Positions 33,152-42,247 of a stretch of 54,888 nt of DNA are shown piece by piece. Source of the stretch: Actinomycetota bacterium (GTDB taxonomy: Bacteria; Actinomycetota; Acidimicrobiia; Acidimicrobiales; Ilumatobacteraceae); NCBI GenBank assembly GCA_027592925.1, contig JAQCJO010000007.1, positions 1 through 54,888 of the forward strand. Direction: 5' to 3'. Both the position numbers and the translations under genes were made by a program. The notes under the pieces were generated by a model, which worked only from the letters and a program-made list of their open reading frames with translations, made no database searches and was not told the origin of the DNA. Position 1 is the first letter of the stretch. Each line of letters begins with the position of its first letter.

Positions 33152-34825
33152 ATGAGTAACTCATCGATAACGCTTCATAGCAGGTGGCTCGGTCGTGTGC
33201 CATATCGCGAAGCCCTCGCATTGCAATCTGGATTGTTCGAACAGGGCGTAGATCAACACTTGTTGTTGCTTGAGCATCCACATGTTTTTACTTACGGGCA
33301 CACCGCCGACTTGGCAAATAATTTGCGCTGCGAGCCAGTGACGGTCGGTGCAGAGTTGGTGCAGGTGCAACGCGGTGGCGACATCACCTATCACGGGCCA
33401 GGTCAGTTGGTTGGCTACCCGATATTGAGTTTGCAACCAAAGCATGGCACTGATGGCCCTGCTGATACTCGCTCCTATATATATGACGTTGAGCAATTGA
33501 TCATTGACACACTGACCCAACTTGGCGTTCACACTGCCGGGCGAATGGGTGAGTTTCCCGGCGTGTGGCTAGATCCAAATACTGATGAGGCTCGAAAGAT
33601 TTGTGCGATCGGTGTGCGGGTGGGCAGTGGGTCAACGGATCGCCGCACGATGCACGGATTTGCACTCAATGTCTCGACCGACATGACATTTATGCGCGAG
33701 CACATCGTGCCGTGCGGAATTGCCGACTATGCGGTTACGTCCTTGTTGGAAGAGGGCTTTGACGTGTCGATGAACGATGTTGTTGACATCGTTGTGCGAT
33801 TGGCTCAATTGAGATGGGGTTCGCAACACAGCACGCGAGCTGATGTGGCATGGAAGCACAACCCGCAAGATCTCTCCGCATTTTCGAGAGGCGAAGGCGC
33901 AGGAGAACCAGTGCGCATGATCAAGCGACTCGAACAAGCGGGCGTTACGGACGGCTTAAGCATTTCGGTGCGTAAGCCAGAGTGGATTCGTCCACACGTG
34001 CAACACACCGATGAAGTGTTGAAAACAAAGCGCACACTTCGCGATCTCAATTTGGTGACTGTCTGTGAACAAGCAGGCTGCCCAAACTTGAGTGAGTGCT
34101 GGAACGACGGCACTGCAACATTTATGGTGCTGGGCGAGCGGTGCACGAGGGCGTGTGGGTTTTGTTTGATTGACACGCAAAAACCTCTGCAGCCCGATAC
34201 CGACGAACCGCGCCGAGTGGCCGAAGCAGTGCAGCGAATGGGTCTTGAGTTTGCCGTGCTCACCATGGTGGCTCGAGATGATTTGATCGATGGCGGAATG
34301 CAACATGTGGTTGACACTGTTCGCGCAATTCGAGCGATGAATGTGTCTGCAAAAGTAGAGACATTGATTTCTGATGTCAAAGGCACCGATGCGCTCGACA
34401 TTCTGATTGCCGAGCGACCCGACGTCTTTAATCACAACATTGAAACAGTTGCCAGATTGCAGCGCGCAGTGCGACCATCGGCTGGGTATGCGCGTAGCCT
34501 TTCGGTGCTGGCACGAGGTCGTGCTGCTGGTCTTACGACAAAGTCGGGAATGATTGTGGGCATGGGTGAGACGCGCCAAGAAGTAGAGGCAACCCTGATA
34601 GATCTTGCAAGTGTTGGCGTGCAAATTGTCACCATTGGGCAGTATTTGCGACCTACAACCAATCATCTTCCTATTGCTCGCTTTGTAGAGCCCGAAGAGT
34701 TTGATCATTACAAGGCTTTTGGCGAGAGTCTTGGTATGCAACATGTGCAGTCAAGCCCGCTCACTCGCTCGAGTTATCATGCCAAACACGCACATGGGCA
34801 GTCGCAACTCGTACTCCATGCATAG
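33152..34825 (+). CDS. lipB-lipA: Fused octanoyltransferase-lipoyl synthase (LipB-LipA)
   Basis: One uninterrupted 557-residue frame joins two enzymes. Residues 1 to about 235 are LipB, with RGGDITYHGPGQLVGYP (74-90), Lys149 in RKICAIGVRV and the catalytic Cys188 in VPCGI. Residues about 255-557 are LipA, with the auxiliary cluster cysteines 305, 310 and 316, the radical-SAM cysteines 331, 335 and 338 (CTRACGFC) and the C-terminal RSSYHA serine ligand. LipB moves octanoyl from ACP to the target lysine and LipA adds two sulfurs. The genes are usually separate neighbours. It directly follows its substrate, the E2. Confidence 0.92.
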   Translation: MSNSSITLHSRWLGRVPYREALALQSGLFEQGVDQHLLLLEHPHVFTYGHTADLANNLRCEPVTVGAELVQVQRGGDITYHGPGQLVGYPILSLQPKHGTDGPADTRSYIYDVEQLIIDTLTQLGVHTAGRMGEFPGVWLDPNTDEARKICAIGVRVGSGSTDRRTMHGFALNVSTDMTFMREHIVPCGIADYAVTSLLEEGFDVSMNDVVDIVVRLAQLRWGSQHSTRADVAWKHNPQDLSAFSRGEGAGEPVRMIKRLEQAGVTDGLSISVRKPEWIRPHVQHTDEVLKTKRTLRDLNLVTVCEQAGCPNLSECWNDGTATFMVLGERCTRACGFCLIDTQKPLQPDTDEPRRVAEAVQRMGLEFAVLTMVARDDLIDGGMQHVVDTVRAIRAMNVSAKVETLISDVKGTDALDILIAERPDVFNHNIETVARLQRAVRPSAGYARSLSVLARGRAAGLTTKSGMIVGMGETRQEVEATLIDLASVGVQIVTIGQYLRPTTNHLPIARFVEPEEFDHYKAFGESLGMQHVQSSPLTRSSYHAKHAHGQSQLVLHA

Positions 34826-34859
34826 TTGTGTCTAGTTTGGCAATAAAGTAGTAACGAAC

Positions 34860-35978
34860 ATGACACAGACCATCGCATCCACATCTGATTACGCCGCACG
34901 CATTGCAAAAGTGCGCGCCGCAATGGTGTCCAAGCAAGTCGATGCTGCATTATTGTCTGTCGGTCATGATCTTCCGTACTTGTCGGGTTATTTTGCAATG
35001 CCACTCGAACGACTGACCATGTTGGTGATTCCACAAAGTGGCGAAGTGACGATGGTGGTGCCACGACTCGAGGTCGCACGCGTAACACCGCAACCCGGAG
35101 TTTTTTCGATCACTGCGTGGGGAGAAACTGAAAACCCTGTGGCAATTGTTGCCAAGTTGCTGGGCGGTGCAAAGTCGATTGCGGTTGGCGATCAAATGTG
35201 GGCCAGATTTTTAGTTGAGTTGCTACCACTCGTGCCCGGTGCAAACTTTGTTCGTGCAGTTGATGTTGTTGGTGCACTTCGGATGAGCAAAGACGCAAGC
35301 GAGATCGCAGCACTTGTTACCGCAGGCGCAGCAGCCGACAGAGTGGCAACTCAATTGCATTCTGGGCTGATTCCCCTCATCGGTCGCACCGAAGCCCAGG
35401 TGTCCGCCGACATCTCGGCACGATTGATTGCAGAAGGTCATGACGTCGTTAACTTTGCAATTGTGGCAGCTGGCGAAAATGCTGCGAGCCCGCACCATCA
35501 CGCAGGCTCGCGTGTCATCACAAAAAACGAGATTGTGTTGTGCGACTTTGGTGGCACGATGAATGGTTATTGCAGTGATATTACGCGTTGCGTATTTACG
35601 GGCAAGCCAGCAGCCGATGTGGCAGCGGCGTATGAAGTGTTGTTTGCATCACAAGCAGCCGGTGTTGCTGCGGGTGTAGTTGGCGCAGCGTGTCAAGACG
35701 TCGACAGTGCATCACGACGTGTGATTGAAGCAGCAGGATTTGGTGAATACTTTGTGCACCGCACCGGACACGGCATTGGCATGGAGGCGCACGAGGAGCC
35801 ATATATGGTCAGTGGAAATACTTTGCCTATCGCTGCTGGTCATGCATTTAGCGTTGAGCCAGGCATTTACATTGCGGGCAAGTGGGGCATGCGCCTAGAA
35901 GACATCGTTGTAGCAACGCATGCGGGACCAGTGTCGATGAATGCTGTCAACCATGCGCTTGTCACGGTTGAAGCCTAA
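34860..35978 (+). CDS. M24-family aminopeptidase (Xaa-Pro peptidase-like)
   Basis: A 372-residue protein with an N-terminal creatinase-like domain (1 to about 130) and a C-terminal pita-bread catalytic domain. The metal ligands are in CDFGGTMNGYCSDITR (two aspartates), RTGHGIGMEAHEEP (histidine), VEPGIYI (glutamate) and MRLEDIV (glutamate); the substrate histidine is in SPHHHAG. It probably removes N-terminal residues preceding proline from small peptides in the cytosol. It lies 34 bases after lipBA and 15 bases before a membrane protein gene. Confidence 0.87.
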   Translation: MTQTIASTSDYAARIAKVRAAMVSKQVDAALLSVGHDLPYLSGYFAMPLERLTMLVIPQSGEVTMVVPRLEVARVTPQPGVFSITAWGETENPVAIVAKLLGGAKSIAVGDQMWARFLVELLPLVPGANFVRAVDVVGALRMSKDASEIAALVTAGAAADRVATQLHSGLIPLIGRTEAQVSADISARLIAEGHDVVNFAIVAAGENAASPHHHAGSRVITKNEIVLCDFGGTMNGYCSDITRCVFTGKPAADVAAAYEVLFASQAAGVAAGVVGAACQDVDSASRRVIEAAGFGEYFVHRTGHGIGMEAHEEPYMVSGNTLPIAAGHAFSVEPGIYIAGKWGMRLEDIVVATHAGPVSMNAVNHALVTVEA

Positions 35979-35993
35979 GTTCCAGTAATCACA

Positions 35994-36737
35994 ATGATTC
36001 TTCTCGACGCCGCAACTGTGCTGTTGCAATGGGCAGTTGGCGGTCTGGCTTTTTTGTGGTTTACCACTCGCCGTCACGAAATTGGTCTTGGGTATGCAAT
36101 GTTGCTGCGCATTACCTACGGCGTGTTTGCCGCTGGCGCGTGTGGATTTGGGTTGCGCTACGGCGTTGAGCCGGTGCGAGAAGTATCGGCAGTTGCTGTT
36201 GCGGTCGCAGCATTTGCGCTCATTCGCAACAAGCGTTCGCGGTTTGATCTCATTGCGCCGTTGTTGGGTATTCCTGGCATCATCGTTGCTGGTTTTGCTG
36301 CTGTTGTCGATGGCGGCGCAGGGGACTATGCGGTATCTATCATCAGAGTGGTTGTGGGCACATTGTTTCTTGGCGCGGTCAGCGACACGATGCTTCTTGG
36401 TCATTGGTATCTCGTGCAGCCAGGAATGCCACGCAAACTCATCAACGAAATTGTTAACGCTGTGATTTACCTGTGGCCGCTCGAAGTTATCGCGCTATTA
36501 TTGCCAACGGGCATGATCAGTGTGCTCAACGGAACGATTGACGATGGCTGGGACGGTGTGCTTGGGTGGTTTTGGCTGGCATCGGCAATCGTCACTGGAG
36601 TTTTGGCGATGGTTACTCGGGCGGCATTGAAAGAGCGCAGTTATTCAGCGGTGATGGCTGCGACCGGCTTAATGTATTTGGCTATTTTGACTGCGTTCTG
36701 CACAGACATTGTTGCACGAGCACTGCTCGCAGTCTGA
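35994..36737 (+). CDS. Hypothetical polytopic membrane protein
   Basis: A 247-residue protein with about seven or eight membrane helices that I do not recognise. A conserved-looking loop, MLLGHWYLVQPGMPRKL (about residues 131-147), contains a histidine and tryptophans that could bind a ligand or cofactor. There is no retinal-lysine signature, so it is not a rhodopsin. It follows the peptidase gene by 15 bases. A weak hairpin (TGAGA-TAGG-TCTCA, 36751-36764) followed by TTATTT lies after its stop. Confidence 0.6.
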   Translation: MILLDAATVLLQWAVGGLAFLWFTTRRHEIGLGYAMLLRITYGVFAAGACGFGLRYGVEPVREVSAVAVAVAAFALIRNKRSRFDLIAPLLGIPGIIVAGFAAVVDGGAGDYAVSIIRVVVGTLFLGAVSDTMLLGHWYLVQPGMPRKLINEIVNAVIYLWPLEVIALLLPTGMISVLNGTIDDGWDGVLGWFWLASAIVTGVLAMVTRAALKERSYSAVMAATGLMYLAILTAFCTDIVARALLAV

Positions 36738-36830
36738 ATTGTTTCTGATGTGAGATAGGTCTCATTATTTAGGGTGTAAATCCCTGATTTTGGCACAAAG
36801 TTTGTCTATTCTTGAGTCTCGGAGGAAGGT

Positions 36831-37019
36831 ATGAAACCACAAACGATTTTGAAGGCGACAACACTGTTGGCTGCAGCGGGAAGTTTGGCCATGAGCGTAT
36901 TTTTGTATTTTAAGGGAACTGGTGAATTTCACCGGTTAGACGGCATCTATGTCGGAGTGTGGGTTCCATCGATTTTGGCACTTGGTGCATTTTTGGTTGC
37001 TGGACAAGAAAAGGCTTAG
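36831..37019 (+). CDS. Small two-helix membrane protein
   Basis: A 62-residue protein with two hydrophobic segments (about 9-26 and 40-56) joined by the short loop KGTGEFHRLDG. I do not recognise it. GGAGGA stands just upstream of the ATG, one of the few strong ribosome binding sites in the window, which argues that it is genuinely translated. A 37-codon membrane-protein gene starts five bases after its stop, so the two may be expressed and act together, for example as subunits of a respiratory or transport complex. That is speculation. Confidence 0.6.
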   Translation: MKPQTILKATTLLAAAGSLAMSVFLYFKGTGEFHRLDGIYVGVWVPSILALGAFLVAGQEKA

Positions 37020-37024
37020 CCGCG

Positions 37025-37138
37025 ATGTCGACTGGTGCACTGTTTGGTTTCGGATGCGTCATATTTTTCATCGTGATGACCGGAGTATTTTTGTGGGGTC
37101 TCGAGACTGTTAAGGCAATTGCAGAGCGAGACAAATAA
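37025..37138 (+). CDS. Very small single-helix membrane protein
   Basis: A 37-residue frame, ATG at 37025 to TAA at 37136-37138. It begins MSTGALFGFGCVIFFIVMTG, a single hydrophobic helix (about 5-26), and ends in a charged tail (KAIAERDK). It starts five bases after the preceding small membrane protein and looks like a single-helix accessory subunit. I do not recognise it. It would be missed by most length cut-offs. Confidence 0.5.
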   Translation: MSTGALFGFGCVIFFIVMTGVFLWGLETVKAIAERDK

Positions 37139-37162
37139 TTCTGTTGTCAATCAAGTAGGTAC

Positions 37163-38566
37163 TTAGAGTGGCGAGTTGGGTGCAACAAGAGCCCACGGGC
37201 GAGTGTGTTCCATTGCCAGACCAAGATCGAGCAACAGTTGCTCACTAAAATGACCACCGTTGATCTGCAACGACACAGGCAAGCCATCGATTAATCCAGC
37301 AGGTAGCGAAATTGCTGGGTTGCCATACATGTTGGCGGGAAACGTGAGTTTGCCGTTATTTCTTGCGCCGGCTTTCACGCCACCGAATGCTGAAGGCAAC
37401 GGGCCCTCGGCATTAAACGCAATATCGGGGTTGCTCGCAGTGATCACAAAGTCAACTGCATCAAATACCTCTGCCATTCGCTGATTCAATATTGCACGTC
37501 GTGCCTCAATTTTGGCGCGTGCCTCGGTTCCGTATTTTCCAAATGTGGCTTCAATACCAAAACGCATTTCCGGTGTGAGTACATCGGCACATGCAGGCCA
37601 GTGGTCGGCGAGTTGGGTGTGAATCTCGACCATTCCGCTGATTGACCACGCAGCACCAATGCGGGGTAGTGAAGTATCGACAGTAATAATGCGAAGCCCA
37701 GTTGCGGCGCATAAGTGCTGCGCATATTCCTCAAGTTGTGTCCACATGGCTGGTGACACAACTGCGCCACCCCAGTCGGGTGCGAGCACAGCAGTCTTGC
37801 CACGCAGCGAATCTGCATGTGTGCCCAGTTGTGCTTCCCAGTTTTCTACACGTTGCAAACTCAGTGGGTCGCGAGAGTCGTGACCGTTACACACATCAAA
37901 CCAACGCGCAGTGTCGCGGATGCTTCGTGCCATCACTCCTGTATTGACGGTGAGGTTTCCGAGTTCAGTATGTGGAGCTCGCGGAATGCGACCAAAAGTT
38001 CCTTTGAGTCCGACAAGACCTGTGAACCCAGCAGGAATTCGAATTGACCCGCCGCCGTCGCCACCGGTTGCAATCGTGACGAGTCCGCCAGCAACTGCAG
38101 CAGCGCTGCCACCAGATGATCCACCGGGTGTGCGCCCATGCATCCACGGATTGTGAGTTGCGCCGTTGAGCACAGTGCGCGTGATGTTGACGCCACCAAA
38201 CTCGCTCGCGGTGCACAAACCGATGTGGTTTGCTCCACCAACTTCTGTTGCACGCTGCACCATCACGGATGTGTACGTTGCTTTGCGATCTGCAAAAACC
38301 ACGCATGCTTCGGTGTATGGCCAACCGTTGACAGCATCAAGTTCTTTTACGCCGAGTGGCACACCACCAAATGGTTTGGATATGTCGGCCGACTTTGCTC
38401 TTTCGAGCGCACCCTCTGGGTCGAGAAACGAAAAAGCATTGAGGTCGCTGCGCTCAATCGCTGCAAGCGAGGCCTGCAGTTCTTCGACAGGTGAGCGATC
38501 CTTTGACCGAAATGCGTCAACAAGCGAAACTGCATCACCAAGCCATGGGGAATCTGTTGTAGTCAT
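37163..38566 (-). CDS. Amidase signature enzyme
   Basis: A 467-residue amidase signature protein. The catalytic lysine is Lys74 in GVPLGVKELD, the cis-serine is in the GRTPGGSSGGSAAAVAGG block (about 144-161), and the nucleophile serine is in GGDGGGSIRIPAGF. It hydrolyses a carboxylic amide through a Ser-Ser-Lys triad. The gatB/gatC context of a tRNA amidotransferase is absent, so it is probably catabolic; the substrate is unknown. I chose ATG 38566; the in-frame TTG at 38575 is less likely. It is divergent from the thioesterase gene. Confidence 0.85.
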   Translation of the reverse strand: MTTTDSPWLGDAVSLVDAFRSKDRSPVEELQASLAAIERSDLNAFSFLDPEGALERAKSADISKPFGGVPLGVKELDAVNGWPYTEACVVFADRKATYTSVMVQRATEVGGANHIGLCTASEFGGVNITRTVLNGATHNPWMHGRTPGGSSGGSAAAVAGGLVTIATGGDGGGSIRIPAGFTGLVGLKGTFGRIPRAPHTELGNLTVNTGVMARSIRDTARWFDVCNGHDSRDPLSLQRVENWEAQLGTHADSLRGKTAVLAPDWGGAVVSPAMWTQLEEYAQHLCAATGLRIITVDTSLPRIGAAWSISGMVEIHTQLADHWPACADVLTPEMRFGIEATFGKYGTEARAKIEARRAILNQRMAEVFDAVDFVITASNPDIAFNAEGPLPSAFGGVKAGARNNGKLTFPANMYGNPAISLPAGLIDGLPVSLQINGGHFSEQLLLDLGLAMEHTRPWALVAPNSPL

Positions 38567-38627
38567 GGATTCCAAAGTATCTAAAGTAGTAGATCAAAAC
38601 GCGCTTTCTATTAGTGTGTTTTTGCTC

Positions 38628-39440
38628 ATGAATTCGTCAACATTCCTCGGTCTGAAGCCGGTGAGTAACCACACAGACACATCTGGATCGTGGTCAATGC
38701 TTGTGCAGCCTGGGTTGTGCACTGGCAGTGGTTTTTTGTGGGGTGGTGCAGGCTTGGCGTCGGCCGTGTCGGCAATGGAGCAACTCAGTGGCAGACATTG
38801 TGTTTGGTCGACTGCCCAATACCTGTCGTATGCCCGACCAGGCGATGTGATGCACATCGACATCACACTTGCGGTCGTCGGACATCAGATCACTCAGGCG
38901 CGCGCAATTTGTCATGTTGGCGAGCGCGAGATTCTTACAGTCAACGCCGCTCTTGGCGAGCGCACATTTGAGCATGCACATGTGTTTATACCCATGCCAG
39001 ACGTGCCGGGCCCGAATGAGCTCGCGACCCGCAAGCATCGTCATCCCGTCGACGGCACGATTCATGATCGTCTCGAAGAACGCCTCGTGATTGGTCGCGA
39101 ACTTGAACAACTGGACGGCAAGCCAAACAATGGTCGCACGGTGATGTGGGCGCATATTCCTGACGTCTTGACTGACGTGGACGCCGCAACTCTTGCTGTG
39201 CTTGGTGACTTTGTGCCGATGGGAATTGGTCAGGCACTAGGCGTTCGTGGCGGTGGAAACAGCCTTGATAACACGCTTCGTGTGGTTCGCCTCGTGCCCA
39301 CCAAGTGGGTCTTGTTAGACATACAGATACAAGGTGTCGAGCGGGGGTTCGGTCATGGGTCGGCAAATATGTTTGCCGCAGACGGAACGCTGCTTGCTAC
39401 CGCTAGCCAAAGTTGCATAGCCCGAATGTGGAGAGAGTAA
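38628..39440 (+). CDS. TesB-like acyl-CoA thioesterase family protein
   Basis: A 270-residue double hot-dog protein. The first half carries GFLWGGAGLASAVSAMEQLSG, the second ILTVNAALGERTFEHAHVF and a C-terminal LLDIQIQGVERGFGHGSANMFAADGTLLATASQ, the usual TesB-like ending. It probably hydrolyses acyl-CoA esters. I chose ATG 38628; the same frame stays open far upstream, but that part lies antisense to the amidase gene. The LLM oxidoreductase gene starts four bases after its stop, so the pair is co-transcribed. Confidence 0.75.
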   Translation: MNSSTFLGLKPVSNHTDTSGSWSMLVQPGLCTGSGFLWGGAGLASAVSAMEQLSGRHCVWSTAQYLSYARPGDVMHIDITLAVVGHQITQARAICHVGEREILTVNAALGERTFEHAHVFIPMPDVPGPNELATRKHRHPVDGTIHDRLEERLVIGRELEQLDGKPNNGRTVMWAHIPDVLTDVDAATLAVLGDFVPMGIGQALGVRGGGNSLDNTLRVVRLVPTKWVLLDIQIQGVERGFGHGSANMFAADGTLLATASQSCIARMWRE

Positions 39441-39444
39441 CAAC

Positions 39445-40422
39445 ATGATTCGTCGTAACGGAATGACAGTCCCACTGCCAGGACACCTGCACGCTCAGCG
39501 CGACAAACTTGCACAACTTGCTGACTGGGGCTACAGCGATATTTGGTCTGCCGAGACCGATGGTGCCGATGCGTTTACGCCACTCGCGCTGGCCGCAGCA
39601 TGGGAGCCACGACTTCGTTTGGGCACTGCAATCGTGCCGGCCTACACGCGCACTGCGCCTGTGATTGCCCAAAGTGTTGCGGCACTGGCCGATGCAGCAC
39701 CTGGGAGATTTGCGATCGGCATTGGTTCGTCAAGCAACGTGATTGTTGAAAAGTGGAATGGCGTGCCATTTGTTGACCCGTACAAGAAAGTGCGCGATGT
39801 TGTGCGCTTTATGCACGACGCATTTAGCGGCGAAAAGATCACCAAAGACTACGACACGTTTTCAGTCAACGGCTTTCGTCTCAGCATCAAGCCAGAACAA
39901 AAGCCAACCATCTTGGTAGCCGCACTGCGTGAAGGCATGCTCAAGTTGGGTGCGCGCGAAGCAGATGGCGTGATCATCAACTGGCTGTCGGCGCAAGACG
40001 TGAGCAAGGTCGCGGCAGTAGTGAAGGGTGCCGCCAAAGGTGTTGAAAAAGAAATCACCGCGCGCATTTTTGTGTGCCCAAGCGAAAACACCGAAACGGT
40101 GATGGCCGGCGCCAAGTTTGCAATTGCGGCATATATGAACGTTCCTGTGTATGCCGATTTCCATCGCTGGATGGGTCGCGCGCCGTTGTTGCAGGGCATG
40201 TGGGACGCTTGGGCGGCAGGCGACCGCAAGGCTGCACTCGCTGCCATTCCCAATCAGGCCGTGGATGAACTTGTTGTGCATGGAAGCCCCGCGCACTGTC
40301 GCGACGTCATTAACGAATATTTCAACAATGGTGTAACCACGTCATCGCTCGCGATATTGCCACTCGACCCAGATCTTGACTATTGGAAGGCCGTTGAAAG
40401 CCTTTCGCCAAGTGCTTCGTAA
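39445..40422 (+). CDS. LLM-class (F420-dependent type) oxidoreductase
   Basis: A 325-residue luciferase-like TIM-barrel oxidoreductase. The N-terminal QLADWGYSDIWSAETDGAD, the strand LRLGTAIVPAYTRTAPVIAQ and GRFAIGIGSSSNVIVEKWNG are characteristic of actinobacterial LLM proteins that use F420 or FMN. The start has GGAGAGAG upstream and lies four bases after the thioesterase gene. With a thioesterase and two ABC exporter genes downstream, it may act on a secreted or exported metabolite; this is inferred from context only. Confidence 0.82.
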   Translation: MIRRNGMTVPLPGHLHAQRDKLAQLADWGYSDIWSAETDGADAFTPLALAAAWEPRLRLGTAIVPAYTRTAPVIAQSVAALADAAPGRFAIGIGSSSNVIVEKWNGVPFVDPYKKVRDVVRFMHDAFSGEKITKDYDTFSVNGFRLSIKPEQKPTILVAALREGMLKLGAREADGVIINWLSAQDVSKVAAVVKGAAKGVEKEITARIFVCPSENTETVMAGAKFAIAAYMNVPVYADFHRWMGRAPLLQGMWDAWAAGDRKAALAAIPNQAVDELVVHGSPAHCRDVINEYFNNGVTTSSLAILPLDPDLDYWKAVESLSPSAS

Positions 40423-40437
40423 GTAGCACAGCGAAAC

Positions 40438-42246
40438 ATGTCAACAATCGAGACCGATGCTGAAGTAGCAACGCGTCTTGAGTTTGAACAAACGCAACGC
40501 AGCGAAGGTTGGAAACTGCTGCGAGGAATGTTGCGTGAGCAGCGACGCAATTTACTTCTGGGTGCAGTGATCGGTATCTCGTGGGCAGGCTTCAAAACCG
40601 CAGTTCCGCAGATGACCAAAAATGCAATCAACCAGGGCATCGAAAAAGATGGTCCATTGCTCAAGTGGGTTTTAATCATCGCTGGGCTTGGCGTGCTGAC
40701 TGGTTTGCTCTCGGGTATGCGCCGCTATGTGGCATTTCGTGAAAGTCGATGGGCCGAGACACTGTTGCGAGAGCGTCTCTTTGCCCATCTGATTGGTCTC
40801 AATGTTGGCTATCACGACAAAGCACAGACGGGGCAGTTGATGAGTCGTGCATCGAGCGACCTGATGCAGATTCAAGGCTTCATCGTGATGATTCCGATCA
40901 CGTTGTCCAATGTGATTCAGATCATTGCCGTCACTGCAATTTTGTTTTATACCGACCCGGTCTTGGCACTTGTTGCGCTCGTGCCGCTGCCGTTTGTCAA
41001 CATCTCTGCTCGCAGGTTTAGTAATCGTATTCACCCAGCATCGATTGCTGTGCAAGCCGAGCAAGCGCAACTTGCAAGTGTTGTTGAAGAGAGCGTGTCG
41101 GGCGTGCGAGTGATCAAGGGTTTTGGTGCCGAGCAAGTGCAGTTTGACAAACTACGCAAAGAAGCCGACGACATTTTTGGCGAAACAATGAAGGCAGCAA
41201 AGATTCGCAGTAGTTTTTTGCCTGCTATTGATGTGTTGCCAGCGCTTGGACTTGTGGGTGTGCTCGGCGTGGGCGGTCACCGTGTGTTGAATGGGCAAAT
41301 AACTATTGGCGACCTTGTTGCGTTCAATGTCTATCTCACCTTGTTGATCTGGCCACTTCGCAACATTGGCATGATCGTGGCGCTTGGCCAGCGAGCCGCC
41401 GCTGCACTTGTGCGCATTCACGAAGTATTGAGCACCGAGTCAACCATCGCCGACCCAGCGAATCCGAAACAATTGCCAAGTGTTGCAATTGGTGCGACGA
41501 CACTTGGCGCGGTCAAGTTTGATCATGTGCAGTTTGGTTACAGTCCAGAACAGCCGGTGTTGAGTAACTTCACTATTGATATCGCCGGTGGCGAGTCAAT
41601 CGCAATTGTTGGTGCCACGGGTTCTGGCAAATCGACAGTGGCACGTTTGTTGCTACGGTTTTACGACACCAATTCTGGCCACGTATTTCTTGACGGTGTT
41701 GACGTGCGCAAACTGAAACTGCGCGACTTACGCCAGCAAATCGGTGTCGTATTTGAAGACACCGTGCTGTTTAACGACACAGTTGCCCACAACATTGGGT
41801 TTGCCAAGTCGACCGCAAGTCAACAAGACCTTGAGCGCGCAGCCAAACTTGCAGGTGCTCACGACTTCATCGGCGAGCTTCCAAACGGATACGAAACAGT
41901 GATCGGTGAGCGAGGGTTCTCACTCTCTGGCGGTCAACGCCAACGTATTGCGATTGCGCGAGCAATAATCGCAGACCCTCGAGTGCTCGTGCTTGACGAT
42001 GCAACGAGCGCTGTCGATCCAAGTAAAGAAGGCGAGATTCGTGAAGCGATGCGTACGGTTATGAGCGGACGCACCACGATCGTGATTGCTCACAGACCAG
42101 GCACCATTGCGCTTGCCGACAGAGTTGTCTTGCTCGATGGAGGCACCATTGCAGCAATTGGAACTCACGAACACCTTGCTGCTACCAACACGCGATATCG
42201 GGAAGTGCTTGCCAGCATGGATCAGCCAAAGAAAGTAGCCAACTGA
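40438..42246 (+). CDS. ABC exporter half-transporter with degenerate ATPase site
   Basis: A 602-residue type IV ABC half-transporter: six membrane helices (about 40-330) and a nucleotide-binding domain (about 360-595). Walker A is GATGSGKST, the signature is a canonical LSGGQRQR, the switch is VIAHRPGT, but Walker B reads VLVLDDATSAVD, with aspartate in place of the catalytic glutamate. This matches the degenerate-site subunit of heterodimeric exporters such as TM287/288. The partner starts two bases after its stop. Substrates of such exporters are drugs, lipids or peptides. Confidence 0.88.
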   Translation: MSTIETDAEVATRLEFEQTQRSEGWKLLRGMLREQRRNLLLGAVIGISWAGFKTAVPQMTKNAINQGIEKDGPLLKWVLIIAGLGVLTGLLSGMRRYVAFRESRWAETLLRERLFAHLIGLNVGYHDKAQTGQLMSRASSDLMQIQGFIVMIPITLSNVIQIIAVTAILFYTDPVLALVALVPLPFVNISARRFSNRIHPASIAVQAEQAQLASVVEESVSGVRVIKGFGAEQVQFDKLRKEADDIFGETMKAAKIRSSFLPAIDVLPALGLVGVLGVGGHRVLNGQITIGDLVAFNVYLTLLIWPLRNIGMIVALGQRAAAALVRIHEVLSTESTIADPANPKQLPSVAIGATTLGAVKFDHVQFGYSPEQPVLSNFTIDIAGGESIAIVGATGSGKSTVARLLLRFYDTNSGHVFLDGVDVRKLKLRDLRQQIGVVFEDTVLFNDTVAHNIGFAKSTASQQDLERAAKLAGAHDFIGELPNGYETVIGERGFSLSGGQRQRIAIARAIIADPRVLVLDDATSAVDPSKEGEIREAMRTVMSGRTTIVIAHRPGTIALADRVVLLDGGTIAAIGTHEHLAATNTRYREVLASMDQPKKVAN

Positions 42247-42247
42247 C

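Noticed and set aside
36751-36764. Hairpin TGAGA-TAGG-TCTCA as a terminator
   Set aside because: Only five base pairs with a weak T-run; too little to list as a feature.
38166-38627. Long open extension upstream of the thioesterase gene on the plus strand
   Set aside because: It lies antisense to the amidase gene, lacks similarity to thioesterases and is a by-product of codon bias; the domain begins near 38628.
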